Source of the DNA: Ailurus styani
Taxonomy: Eukaryota; Chordata; Mammalia; Carnivora; Ailuridae
Assembly (NCBI GenBank): GCA_002007465.1
Contig: LNAC01001854.1
Location: 9,364-73,363 of the forward strand
Length of the DNA: 64,000 nt
Reading direction: 5' to 3'
The notes under the pieces are model-generated. The model had not been told where the DNA came from. It did no database searches and was given only the letters and a program-made list of their open reading frames with translations. Shown piece by piece: positions 24,124-35,248 of the stretch. The position numbers and the translations under genes were made by a program. Each line of letters starts with the position of its first letter. Positions within the stretch are counted from its first letter, which is position 1.

Positions 24124-26537
24124 CGGGCATACCTTGGAGATATTGTGGGTTTGGCTTCAGACCACTGCGATAAACCAAATATCTCAATAAAGCAAGTCAA
24201 ATGAAGTTTTGGTTTCCCAGTACATATAAAAGTTATGTTTATACTATACTGTAATCTGTTAATAGTGTAATAGCATTGTGTCTAAAACAGCAATGAACGT
24301 GCCTCAGTTTAAAAATACTTTATTGCTAAAAAAAAATAACCAGCGTCTGAAGTTTTAGTGAGTCATAATCTTTTTGTTGATGGAAGGTCTTGCCTTGATC
24401 TTGATGGCTGCTGCCTAATCAGAGTGGTGGTTGCTGAAGGTTGGGGTGACTGTGGCTGTTTCTTAAACTATAAGACAATGAGGTTTGCCACATTAAGTGA
24501 TTCTTTCATAAATGATTTCTATGTAACGTGTAATGCTGTTTGGTAGCATTTCACCCACAGTTGAACTTCTTTCAGAATTGGGGTCAGTTCTCTCAAACCC
24601 TGCTGATGCTTTGTCAGTTAAGTTTCTGTAGTATTCTAATTCTTTGTTGTCATTTCAACAGTCTTCACAGCATCTTCACCAGGAGTAGATTTCATTTCAA
24701 AAAACTACTTTCTTTGTTCATCCATAAGAAGCAACTCCTCTTCCATTAAAATTTTTGTCATGAGATTACAGCAATTCAGTCCCATCTCCAGGCTTTACTT
24801 CTAATTCTAGCTCTCTTGCTCTTTCCACCACATCTGCAGATACTTCCTCCACTGAGGTCTTGAACCCCTCCAAGTTATCTTTGAAAGTTGGAATCAGCTT
24901 CTTCCAAACTCCTGTTGATATTGATATTTTGACCTCTTCCCATGAACCATAAGTGTTCTTGATGGCATCTAGTATGGTGAATCTTTTCCAGAAGGTTTTC
25001 AACTTACTTTGCCCAGACCCATCAGAGGAATCCCTGTTTATGCCATCTATAACCTTAACAAATGTATATCTTAAATAAGACCTAAAAGTAGAAATTATTC
25101 TTTGATCCATGGGCTGTAGAATGGATGTTGTGTTAGCAGATATGAAAACATTAATCTAATTGTACATCTCCATCAGAGATCTTGGATGACCAGGTACACA
25201 GTCAATGAGCAGTTATATTTTGAAAGGAATCTTTTTTTCTGTGCAGTAGATCTCAACAGTGGGCTTAAAATATTCAGTAAACTATGTTGTAAACAGGTGG
25301 GCTGTCATCCAGCTTTTGTTGTTCCATTTATAGAGCATAGAGTAGATTTAGCATAATTCTTAAGGACCCTAAGATTTTCAGAATGGTAAATGAACATTGG
25401 CTCCAGTTTAAAGTCACCAATTGCATTAGCTTCTAACAGAGTCAGCCTGTCCTTTGAAGCTTTGAAGCCAGGCAATGACTTCTCTCTGACTTTGAAAGTT
25501 CTAGATGGCATCATCTTCCAGTAGAAGGCTGTTTCATCTACACTGAAAATCTGTTGTTTGTTGTCGCCACCTTTATTAATTATCTTAGCTAGATCTTCCA
25601 GAAAACTTGAGGCACCTTCTACATCAGCACTTGCTGTTCACTTTGCATGTAATAAAGATGTAATAAAGATGACTTCTTTCCTTAAACCTCATAAGCCAAC
25701 CTCAGCTAGCTTCAAACTTCTTTTGCAGCTTCCTCACCTCTCTCTGCCTTCATAAAACTAATGAGAGTTAGGCCTTACTCTGAATTAGGTTTTGGCATTA
25801 GGGAATGCTGTGACTGATTTGATTTATCTAAACCACTAAAACTTTCTCCATATCAGCAATAAGGCTGTTTCACTTTCAGATCATGTGTGTGTTCACTGGT
25901 GTAGCACTTTTTATTTCCTTCAAGAACTTTTCCTTTGCCTCTACAACTTGACTAACTGGAGCAAGAGGCCCAGCTCTCAGCCTGTCCCAGGTTATATATG
26001 CCTTCCTCACAGAATTTAATCATTTCTAGCTTTTTTTTTTCTTTTTTTTTTTAATCATTTCTAGCTTTTGATTTAAAATGAGAAACGTGAGACTTCTTTT
26101 CACTTGCACACTTAGAGGCCATTATAGGGTTATTAATTGACTGAATTTCAACGTTGTTGTGTCTTGGGAAATAGGGAAGCCTGAGGAGAGGGAGAGAGAT
26201 GGGCCAGTCAGTGGAACAATGAGAACACACACAACATTTATCAATTAAGTTTTCTGACTTTTATGGGTATGTTGTGGCACCCTAAAACATTTATAATCAT
26301 AACATCAAAGATAACTGATCACAGATCACCGTAACACTATAATAATAATGAAAAAGTTTAAAATACTGTGAGAATTATCAAAATGTGACACAGAGACATG
26401 AAGTAAGCAAATGCTGTTGGAAAATGATGCTGATAGACTTGCTCAATGTAAGGTTGCCACAAACCTTCAATTTGTAAAAAATACTTAATCATCTGCAAAA
26501 TGCAGTAAAGTGAAGGGCGATAAAAGGGATATGCCAG
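24124..26537 (-). mobile_element. Tigger1 DNA transposon (TcMar-Tigger), nearly full length, dead
   Basis: Both terminal inverted repeats are recognisable: 'cgggcatacc' at the left end (family CAGGCATACC) and 'gatatgccag' at the right. The length of about 2.4 kb agrees with the family. The transposase lies on the minus strand and is broken. The longest remnants are 24766-25110 (contains [21 protein letters not shown] in part) and 25305-25514 ([20 protein letters not shown] in part). Stops and frameshifts separate them, so no protein is made. These elements moved by cut and paste in early placental ancestors and are fixed. A 20-bp poly(T) insertion lies inside at 26031-26050. Confidence 0.88.
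26031..26050 (-). repeat. Poly(A)-only insertion with a 15-bp TSD
   Basis: T10-C-T9 is flanked by the perfect direct repeat ttaatcatttctagc (26016-26030 and 26051-26065). No SINE or L1 body is present. The arrangement fits target-primed reverse transcription that stopped within the tail. Confidence 0.75.
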
Positions 26538-26799
26538 AAAATGACATCTGTGCATCTTTCTGTGCCTTCTCCTAGGAAATATTCAAACTCTTCCTACTGT
26601 CCCCCTCCCAAAATCCAGTCCTACTGATCTTTTCTGATAACAGTCTTCTAGTGACCCAAATAATCCAATGATAGGAATGCCTCTGAATGATTTAGGTTAA
26701 GTACTTGTTCTGCTCTTATAGGCAAAATTAAAACCTGGTATTTAATGATTTCACTGTGTAACTATAACCCTCTCCAGAGATTTGATGCAAAAGGTTGAC

Positions 26800-27215
26800 T
26801 AGCCTTAAATAATAAAAGATAAGTAAAGATGACATTAATAAGGAGGTACATTTATAAAAGGGAATACCAAGGAGTTATAATAAAAAATGAGGTTGTGTTC
26901 TATATACTAATATATGAAAAGTGTGCATCATGATATATAATTACTTAGTGGAAAAAGTAGCTGATAGTATGCTGCCTTTCATCTAAAAGTATGAGAAAAT
27001 AAGAATGTAAATTCGAGTTTGCTTTTCTAGGTAAACTCTGGAAAGGGGCATAAATCATCCTAGCAATTATCTGGTTGGTAGACAGTGGGGAACTGGGTGG
27101 ATGCTGGGGCCACAGGTAGGAAGGAGAGACACTTCACTGAAAATTTGAATAATTTTGAAATTTTGAACCATATGAATTAATTATCTATTGAAAAATTAAA
27201 TTGAGAAAAGAAGGG
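26800..27215 (+). mobile_element. Old L1 3' fragment, sense
   Basis: Phrases near the end resemble an old L1 3' UTR ('gtaaactctggaaaggggca', 'aattttgaaattttgaacca'). Boundaries are approximate. Confidence 0.42.
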
Positions 27216-27804
27216 GAAGGAAACCATCAGGGCATATTCACATTAAAGTTTCTCTGTATACCCTTTGAAAGTTGTATTACACTGTTTTATTTATAGTTCC
27301 CAGCTGCAAATCTCCTAGCTTTGCTGCTTTGACCTGATTTGGGTAAATTAAAAACTAGAATCTAGACAGATGTACATTCAGTGTTTTAATTACCGTAGTT
27401 TTAAATTTTTATCAAGATGAATTACAGTGTTAATACAGGTAGTGCCTATCTTATGGGCAAGTTATGCTCTAAAAATTCCTCTTCTACTTAAGCATGGTGA
27501 AAATGCTAAATTTTGTGTTATATGGTTTTTATCATAGTAAAAAAAGTTTTTAACCTGACTTGATTCACTTGTAAAAATTAAAATCTTAAATCAGAATATT
27601 TCTAACCACAGGTTGTTGGTCCTCAGTCATGTGATTAAAATGACTTGCATACATCCTTTGATAGTTTATATAAATATGTGTACACTAAGTTATGATTATT
27701 TTCCCTTGTTAAAAATATCCTGTTTATATTTGCAAACATTTGTTTTGTGTATTCAAGGGATGATTTGTATATTGTTAATAAATAAAAACAGAAATACTTT
27801 TTTT

Positions 27805-28120
27805 TCAGTGATCCAAGATTCATTGTATAATTATGCACCACACCCAGTGCTCCATGCAATATTTGCCCTCCTTAATACCCACCACCAGGCTCACCCATCC
27901 CCTCTCCCTCCTCCCCTCCATAACCCTCAGTTTGTTTCTCAGAGTCCACAATCTCTCATGGTTAGCCTCCCCTTCCGATTTACCCCAATTCACTTTTTCT
28001 TCCCTTCCCCTGGAGTCCTCCATTTTATTCCTTAATGTTCCACAAGTAAGTGAAACCATATGACAATTGACTTTCTCTGCTTGAATTATTTCACTCAGCA
28101 TAATCTCCTCCAGCAATACT
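27805..28120 (-). mobile_element. Carnivore L1 3' end, antisense
   Basis: Plus-strand landmarks are 'gtataattatgcaccacacc', 'tcagagtccacaatctctca' and 'tcactcagcataatctcctc', the reverse of the L1 3' UTR and the last ORF2 codons. It is 5'-truncated at about 28120. Confidence 0.86.
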
Positions 28121-28889
28121 TTAAAATACAAGGTTCTCCTTTCAGACCACCAAACGAGCACCAGTTGTCTTTCTTTTAATATAAGGTGCTGGATACAAGT
28201 GAGGTAAGAAAAGTAAGCATGGGGGGCCCCTCAAGGGGTTCACTCTGTAGTTATACAGACCACTCATAAGCATGCAAAAAGCCTTTCAATGAGACAATAT
28301 GAGTATTGTCAAGTAACTCATACAGACATTACCTGCTCTTGCTGATAGGGGATAGAAGATATCTGGACACCCTGATGTTTGGCGAGTTTATGGAGGAGAC
28401 TATGTTGAAAGAGTGGGTCAGGTTCTGGACAGACAGGAACAAAGAAGCAGTTCAAATGTTGAAGGATAGAAGGACAGTAGACAGAAACTTGAGATGGACA
28501 GGAGTGAACTGTTTTTACTGGTGTGCTCTTAAGCAAACAGATGGGAGATAAATAGGGAACCATAGGTAGCAGTTACGTTGTAAAGGTCTTTTGGAAGTTG
28601 GGCCTTTATTTGGGAAGCACTGGTTTTAGAGTATAGAAGTGATATCCTAAAGATTACATAAATATATGTTTATTCACCCATCTTTCCTCCCTTTTCTTCA
28701 TTCATTCAGCAAGTATTTTTTGACCACTTCTGTTATGTGAATCATTAACATAAGAAAATTAACCTGACTATAAAATACAGAAGATAGGCAGAGGCAAGTT
28801 TGAAGCAGAAAGTCGAGAAAGTGTATTACAGTCATTCAGAATTATGGTTATATTTCTGGACTTGATGAGAAGGCTAATGTTTTTTGAAC

Positions 28890-29015
28890 ACTTAAGAGGA
28901 TATGTCAGACACTGTATTAAATGCTTAAATATGCTCTGTATTATCCTCATAATCCTATGAAGTAGAGACTTTTATTATTCCAGTTTACCAATGAAGAAAC
29001 AGAGGCTTAGCAAGG
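28890..29015 (-). repeat. MIR, antisense
   Basis: 'ccagtttaccaatgaagaaa' followed by 'cagaggcttagcaagg' is the reverse of the MIR core. Confidence 0.5.
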
Positions 29016-30014
29016 AAAACTGACAGAAAATGACATAACAAATAGTATAGATATCATGTGTTTAGTAGATCAGTTTGTAAATATATTACATGCCCTCTTT
29101 TGTTTGATTTTTCCCTTCCATGGTAGGCAGCCCACATATCATTATTCCCACTTTACAAATAAACACAGAATTGAGAAACTTGCTTGAGCAGTCATTCATG
29201 AAATAGTAGGCACCAGCTATATGCTCAGATATTGTTTTAGGCAATGGGGACATAGCAATGGAGAAGATAGGTCAAGGTTCCTGTCTTCAGGGAGTTATTT
29301 TCGGTGGGAATGAGTTACATTGAACATTTAAGTAAATAATGCAATATAATTTCTGGAGCTGATAAATACTATGAAGTAGACAAAATAAGATAAAATGATA
29401 GAGAGGGGCTGGCTGTGTAGAGAGAGAAGACCTTTCTGAGGAAGGAATAATGGTTGAGACCTGCATAACAAGAAGGCATTCACAAAATAATTGGAAAGGG
29501 AAAGCATTCCAAACAGGAGTTCAGCAAGTGCAAAGGCCCTGTGATAGGAACACAGCTGGCTTGTTCAAGGGACAGACAGAACCCACTGTGGCTAAAACAT
29601 GATAAAGGAAGGGAGGGAGAATGAGAAAGAAGAGGTAGGCTAGAGCTAGATCATGCAAGCCATGGTAGGCCATAGTAAGCAGTTTGGTTCTTATTTTGTG
29701 GGCAAAAGGAAACCACTAGAGAGTTATAAACAGAGTGTCTATGTTTGTATGCATGGGAGTAGGATGGAATGAAGTGGTGGTGAGATGGTATGATTTACAC
29801 TTTTTGAAAAAAACGTCCTCATTGCTGTTTACGGAATGGACTGCTGTGAATGGTAAGGTAAGACCGAGGTAGTTTTAACAGTTAATTGACCAAGTGAAAG
29901 GTCATGGCGACTTTGGGTAGGGTGGTCACAGAAGTGAAGGTGGACAGAAGTGGTGTGTTTGAGACATGCTTTAGAGGTAGAACCAATATGACTGGTGAAT
30001 TAGCAGCACATTAG

Positions 30015-30215
30015 AGAGGCAGATACTGTAGTGTTTAAGAGATAGATGAGACTGCCCAGATATGGATTCCCCCTTTGCCACTTATTATTTGTGTGATGTT
30101 AGCTAAGTTTTTAAACAACTACATGCCTCAGTTGCCTCATCAGTAAATGAGAATAATAGTTAACCTACCTAGTATGGGTGTTGTGATGAGTAACTAATTT
30201 ACCTTGGTTAGATAG
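30015..30215 (+). repeat. MIR, sense
   Basis: Features include 'gtagtgtttaagagatagat', 'cctcagttgcctcatcagta' and 'gggtgttgtgatgagtaact'. Confidence 0.6.
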
Positions 30216-30527
30216 TGCTCAATAACTTATCTTTTTGTTGTTATTGTTATTGGTTAGGAGATTTGAAGGAAAAAGGAGTCAAGAATGATTTACATGTTTT
30301 TGGTCAGATCAAATGAGTACATAGTGTGGGGCCTTAAAGAAATAAGAAATACTTTGATGATGGTGGTTTTAAGGATGGAATTCAGTGGTTCAGTCTTGTC
30401 CATGACAAATTGGCATCTTTTAGATGACCTGGATCACGCAGGATCAAGTGATAAGATAGGATTTGTATGTGGATCTTTGAATTTTAACATCTTCCCCCTT
30501 TCCATCTCTGAGAGGCAGAATAACTGA

Positions 30528-30735
30528 TTGAGTATGAGCATAGATGCTGCAGTCAAATTGCCTACATCTGAATTCTAGCTCTTCTGTTAGCTAGCTCCAT
30601 ATCCTTGGATAAGTTACTTAAGCTTTCTTTGCACTTGTTTTTTATCTGGAAAATGGAAAAATTATTTGTTACTATAAAATAATGGTTTGTTAGAATAGTG
30701 CCTTGCACATAGAATGTTGAGTGTTATGTGAAGTG
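30528..30735 (+). repeat. MIR, sense
   Basis: Features include 'tgaattctagctcttctgtt', 'cttggataagttacttaagc' and the 3' 'atagtgccttgcacatag'. Confidence 0.65.
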
Positions 30736-31316
30736 TTTCTTGCTGTGGTTGGTACTTTCCAATCCTGAATATTGCTACAGAAATGAAAAGGAGATTCATA
30801 TTTATGAGGGAAAGATTAATAGGATTTTGGAGACAAAATGGAGGGTAAAAAACAGGAGTCAAAGACAATTCTGACATTACGAGCTAGAATGAGTCTATTT
30901 AGGGTGGAGTTAGGGTCAGTGAGAAGTTGAGTTCTGGAACTTTTAACTTTGGAAATAGCCAAGAGAAAATGTTCAGAGAGAAGTTAAAAATGTGGGCACT
31001 AGAACTCAAGGGAAAGTTCAGGACTAGAAATGTAAATATGAAATGATCTGCTTAGAGGTGATAATTAAAGGTACCAGAGTGACTGAGTTTGGTGAGAGAG
31101 ACAAAGAAAAAGAAGCGGAATGAGTAGAAGACCAAGGACTTGAGTATGAGGATTTCAATCTCTAAAGGCAAAGTAGGTTAGATGGCAGAATGCAGAGTTA
31201 TAGAGGCAAGAAATGTAACAAGTAAAAGATAGGTATAGTCTATGTTTGAGAAATAAAAGGAGAGAAAATTGGAAAGTGGTAAGTCACCTGAGGATTTCTT
31301 TTAAAAGATGTTTGGA

Positions 31317-31390
31317 GTGAACTGTGTAAGACTGATGAATCACAGACCTATACCCCTGAAACAAATAATACATTATATGTTAATTAAAAA
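31317..31390 (+). mobile_element. Extremely 5'-truncated L1 insertion with TSD
   Basis: Only the last ~75 bp of L1 are present ('gtgtaagactgatgaatcac' to 'acattatatgttaat' plus an A-run). The TSD is aaaagatgtttgga at 31303-31316 against aaaagacgtttgga at 31391-31404. Confidence 0.82.
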
Positions 31391-31689
31391 AAAGACGTTT
31401 GGAATTCTTTGGAGAAGAACTAGCCATATAAAAATGGGGTAACAGATGGTCCTGATGTCTTAGAATGGTGGATGCCAGTGAGAATTAGGGCAACTTAGGT
31501 ATTAAAGCAAATCTCAACAAGGAGGAGAGGAGCAGCTATCCTAGGATAGATGTGAAAATAGTAAATACAACTGCAGTTAAGTATTAGTGTCTTTATTTTT
31601 GTTAGGTGTCAATACTGTGCCTAACACTTTGTTCCCTCCCTAAATCCTCAGCAATTCTCCGAGATAAGGACAATTATTATATTCTCTGC

Positions 31690-31850
31690 AGAATTGGAAA
31701 CCACTTAAATGCCCAATAAAATAAACATTCCTTAAATAAAGTATGGTATGCCCATATAATGTAATGTCTTGCAGCCATTTTTTTTCAAAAATTAAGTAGG
31801 TCTATACTACCAAAAAGGTTTCAGTGAGATACTTTCACATGATAATAAAC
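31690..31850 (+). mobile_element. Old L1 fragment, sense
   Basis: 'aaatgcccaataaaataaac', 'aaagtatggtatgcccatat' and 'gtcttgcagcca' match the ORF2 C-terminal and 3' UTR texture of old L1. Confidence 0.5.
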
Positions 31851-31864
31851 ACATATTTGAAAGT

Positions 31865-31990
31865 TTATCTGTTGTCCATCTGTCCCAAGACACTCTAAAC
31901 TCCTCATGGAGGGACACTGGGTTATATTTATCTTGTAACATCAGGGTCTAGCATAGGGCTTGTATATTAGAATGCCTTAACTATTGATCA
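31865..31990 (+). mobile_element. L2 3' end fragment, sense
   Basis: 'aactcctcatggagggacac' and the following 'tagcatagggcttg' resemble the L2 3' end. Divergence is high. Confidence 0.4.
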
Positions 31991-32058
31991 AATGAATGAG
32001 TACATAAATACATGTGAAATGGAGAGCATATACATACCTGAGTATGTATATGCATATA

Positions 32059-32063
<5 letters not shown>

Positions 32064-32089
<26 letters not shown>

Positions 32090-32090
32090 A
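32064..32090. repeat. (TG)n microsatellite
   Basis: About 13 uninterrupted TG units follow an ATGC-rich lead-in. Confidence 0.95.
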
Positions 32091-33940
32091 TTTGATGAAC
32101 CTAAAAGGAGAAAGTGTTACAGTAATATTAAGGGGAAATACCATTCAGAAATAGAAGATATTAATTACTATTAGGAAGGTTTCAAAGACTTCCTGGGTTT
32201 AGACAAAATATTGGTACTTTGACGAAAATGGTGAAAACAGGGAAAAGATGGTTCAAACTTTGGCAGTGAGAGGAAGGGAGCAACTGGGATGGGACTACCC
32301 ATGCTGCATTCTTTCTGGGGTAGAAATGGGGTGCAATATCCCACTTGGGCTATGGTGAAGGCCTAAGATCATCATAGAAGGTTTGTGAATTGTAACTTTC
32401 TGAAATGCCGAGTTTTTACAACGAAAGAGTTCTTCAGCCATCTAATAGTTCCCTAACCAATACTATTATGATTCAACATGTGTAGTGGGCATTTTAGATC
32501 TGAGTACTCTGTCACACAAATGGAAACAGCATTATCCTAAAAGGTCTTTGATTCAAAAAACGATGCCAATTTGCCAATTAGGATCTGTAAGCTGCCTTAT
32601 TTATTATTATTGAAATGTTATCTGCATTTTTATATATGTATTCACTTGCTTTTTATTTCAGAATCCCTAATTGTCCTGAAGATTATGGATAATTTGCCCA
32701 CTCTAAGGTTACTTCTTTTGATGAAGTAAATATTAGATTTCATCTGAGAGAAATAGACTTAATGTATTCATTAAGTGTTAGAAATCTTGATGAGACTGTG
32801 AATAATTAATTTTTTCTCATCCTTCTGAGTAACATTAACTTTTAAGGTCTTTATCAAATAAAAATAGAATTTATGGCATTTTTAATGTGTATTTATTTTT
32901 GTTGGGTTGTTATATCACATTTTCTCTTATATATTCATTTAAATCACATGGAAGTCTGCCCAAAATGGCATTTTCACGATGATTCTGGGAACCATCCTTT
33001 TGATTGTATGATATTTACTGCTGATATATGTATTCTGGTGTTTCTTGCTTTCCATCATACATAAATTCTAGTGACATATTGAATACCATAGAGGGGAACT
33101 GACTGATGGTAAATCAGACATTTTACAGCATACTATTGGGAATGTTGGATTCATTACTAGGAAGAAATTACATATGATCAGTATTTCAGAGATTTCTAAT
33201 ACTGTAATTTATTGATGCTTCTTAATGTTCTCTGTTAATTGATACAGGCTCAAAATTGGGTTCATTTTAACAATGTGTAATGTATGCCACAGTGAATCTT
33301 TTCTACTCATACACAAAAAGAGTAGCAAATATCCAACAGCATCTTTGATTAGAACTATTAAGCCCAACAGCTTGTATTTAATGAACACAGTGTTAATTAC
33401 ATAGTCAACTGGGTAGTTCATTCTCTACTATAGGAACTATATATTAGAATAAAGCTATTTTGATATATATAGTGCCAAAGGAAAATTGGCTAACAAGAAA
33501 GAGAATAGCCTTATATGTGGTTAAGATGTCAAATGAATAATTTTAACTAACAACCATTATTTTATAGAGAATGCATAAGTTGGGTTTTTATTTTTAGTTC
33601 CTTCTCTTCCCTTTAGAGTTAAATGATGGAAAAAGACTCTCAGTCCTCAAACTACTCTTATGCATCATTCAAAATAAGCCTGACAGGCTAGCCTCTCTGG
33701 TAGGGGTGAGATTTATGGCTTTCTGTTCCTTGGTGTTCCATTACTCTGTCTACACCATCAAATTGATTAGTAGGCAGTGGAGAGCAAGGAAAGAGAGGTG
33801 ACTGCATGGAGCCAGTAGGTGTCTGTCATTTTAATGAACTGCTTAGAGATGGTTAATATTGTCCTCGATTCTCATTGTAGCTGATGATGACCAGATCTTT
33901 TAAAATGTTTCTTCCCCCCTTCCCTTATTCTGTATTACAG

Positions 33941-33996
33941 GGCCCACTGGAAAATGATTTGGTAGTTCATGTAGCACTCATAGCAGAAAGCCAACG
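33941..33996 (+). CDS. PHKB: PHKB exon (probably human exon 16)
   Basis: The exon is 56 nt, starts on a complete codon after 'tgtattacag' and ends two bases into an Arg codon (CG|gtatga). It encodes [11 protein letters not shown] through ESQR, identical to human PHKB as remembered. It is the first exon of the gene in this window. The preceding exon, expected to end near FSNQ, was not found in 1-33940. The donor GTATGA is acceptable. Counting back from residue 779 at the alternative exon puts its first residue near 486. Confidence 0.93.
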
Positions 33997-35213
33997 GTAT
34001 GAAATCCAGATGGGTGGTGTGTTCCTTTGGGAGGAAGGAAGGGGAGCTTACTGCTTTATGTTACAATACTGAGTATGGTGGTAGAGATTAATTTCACAGA
34101 CCCCTTGACAGGATTTCAAGGATGTCATTAATGTTACTTTAAGTGCCAGAACAACACTCTTTTCATGTTTAAAAATAGTTTTGTTTTAGTTAATGTGAAT
34201 ATTAAAGACTGTGTGACCTGTGCCAGAGTTGCCTGGGGTGTAGTTTCTAGAAGTTAGTACCACAGATACTGAGAATTCCCCAAATCAGTGTTTACTCTTT
34301 CTGCCAGCCCCCAGAACACCCACCTGATGCCTTGTAAAGAACCCCAGAGGGCCTCTGGATCCCAGCACAGATGGCATATTGCTCACATTAATAAACTAAA
34401 ATGTTCTCCAAGCTAGCGTTGTCTCCTTCCTCCCCTCCTTCTCCTCCACCATTCTCCACAACTATGTGCATTGCCTAAAAATGTCTCTTGCTTTTTCCCT
34501 GTGTTCTTTAGCCTTCAAGTTTTCCTCAACACATATGGTATTCAGACTCAAACTCCTCAACAGGTAGAACCTATTCAGATTTGGGCTCAGCAGGAGCTGG
34601 TCAAAGTAAGTGATTCTACTTCTTTACTGTTGACTTTGTGGAGGTGCTAGAGCATGATGTTTAGACTTAGTTTACAGTGAGATAGCATAGTTAAAATCTG
34701 ATTCTGAGTTAGGGTCATTAATCCAAAAGTCTTTCTAGTTAAGCTGAGAAACCTACCTTATCAGACATTGTCACTAAAAAAAACCCTTGCATTGTGTGTG
34801 TACATTATAGATTCTTACTTCTAAAATCTATTACTGATCTACACTGAGCACTTAAATAACAAATTAACCTTAATTTTAGTAACTTGTATTTAAAATTAAC
34901 CTTCACATTGAATTTGATAATTTTCCCTTACATTATTGAAGAAAATTTCTCAATGAAAGATTTATTGATAATAACTACTTCCATTTTTCTTTTGCCTTAC
35001 TATTTGGAGTCAGAAGTAATTCTCACCCTTTTGGTTTACGCAGTCTCAAAGTACATCTGAGTTAATTTTTGATGCAGTTTTGTACCTATTTAGATTGGAT
35101 TAAAGGGTGGCTTTGGGGGCCTTTTGCATGTACTACTCTACAGATGGACTCAGAAATGCCTGTTTAGGAATATTCCTGCCCATTAGGGACAGGACATTGT
35201 TGACTTCCATCCG

Positions 35214-35248
<35 letters not shown>

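Larger units (their letters stand above)
29190..31580 (-). mobile_element. L2 LINE remains, antisense, with nested MIR and L1
   Basis: Long stretches read as reverse L2: 'aagtgcaaaggccctgtgat' near 29528, 'tcatgcaagccatggtaggc' near 29653 and 'agaccaaggacttgagtatg' near 31129. The element is interrupted by MIRs at 30015-30215 and 30528-30735 and by a 74-bp L1 tail at 31317-31390. It is strongly diverged and the outer boundaries are estimates. Confidence 0.62.
1..33940. other. Upstream PHKB intron (inferred), repeats only
   Basis: I found no exon, CpG island, promoter or RNA gene in this 34-kb stretch. The open frames within it are short and map to SINE, L1 or Tigger1 sequence or to non-coding AT-rich DNA. 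Since the exon at 33941 is internal, the DNA in front of it should be intron, unless a further exon was missed. Stretches in which I recognise nothing are 1033-2650, 3480-3810, 4021-4690, 8880-9530 (see the separate entry), 10970-11930, 12120-12710, 17964-18740, 20116-23310, 27216-27800, 28120-28890 and 31991-33940. Confidence 0.7.

Noticed and set aside
24766..25514. Minus-strand transposase frames as a domesticated gene
   Set aside because: They lie within a recognisable Tigger1 with both ends, are broken by stops and frameshifts, and no single frame covers the DNA-binding and catalytic domains.
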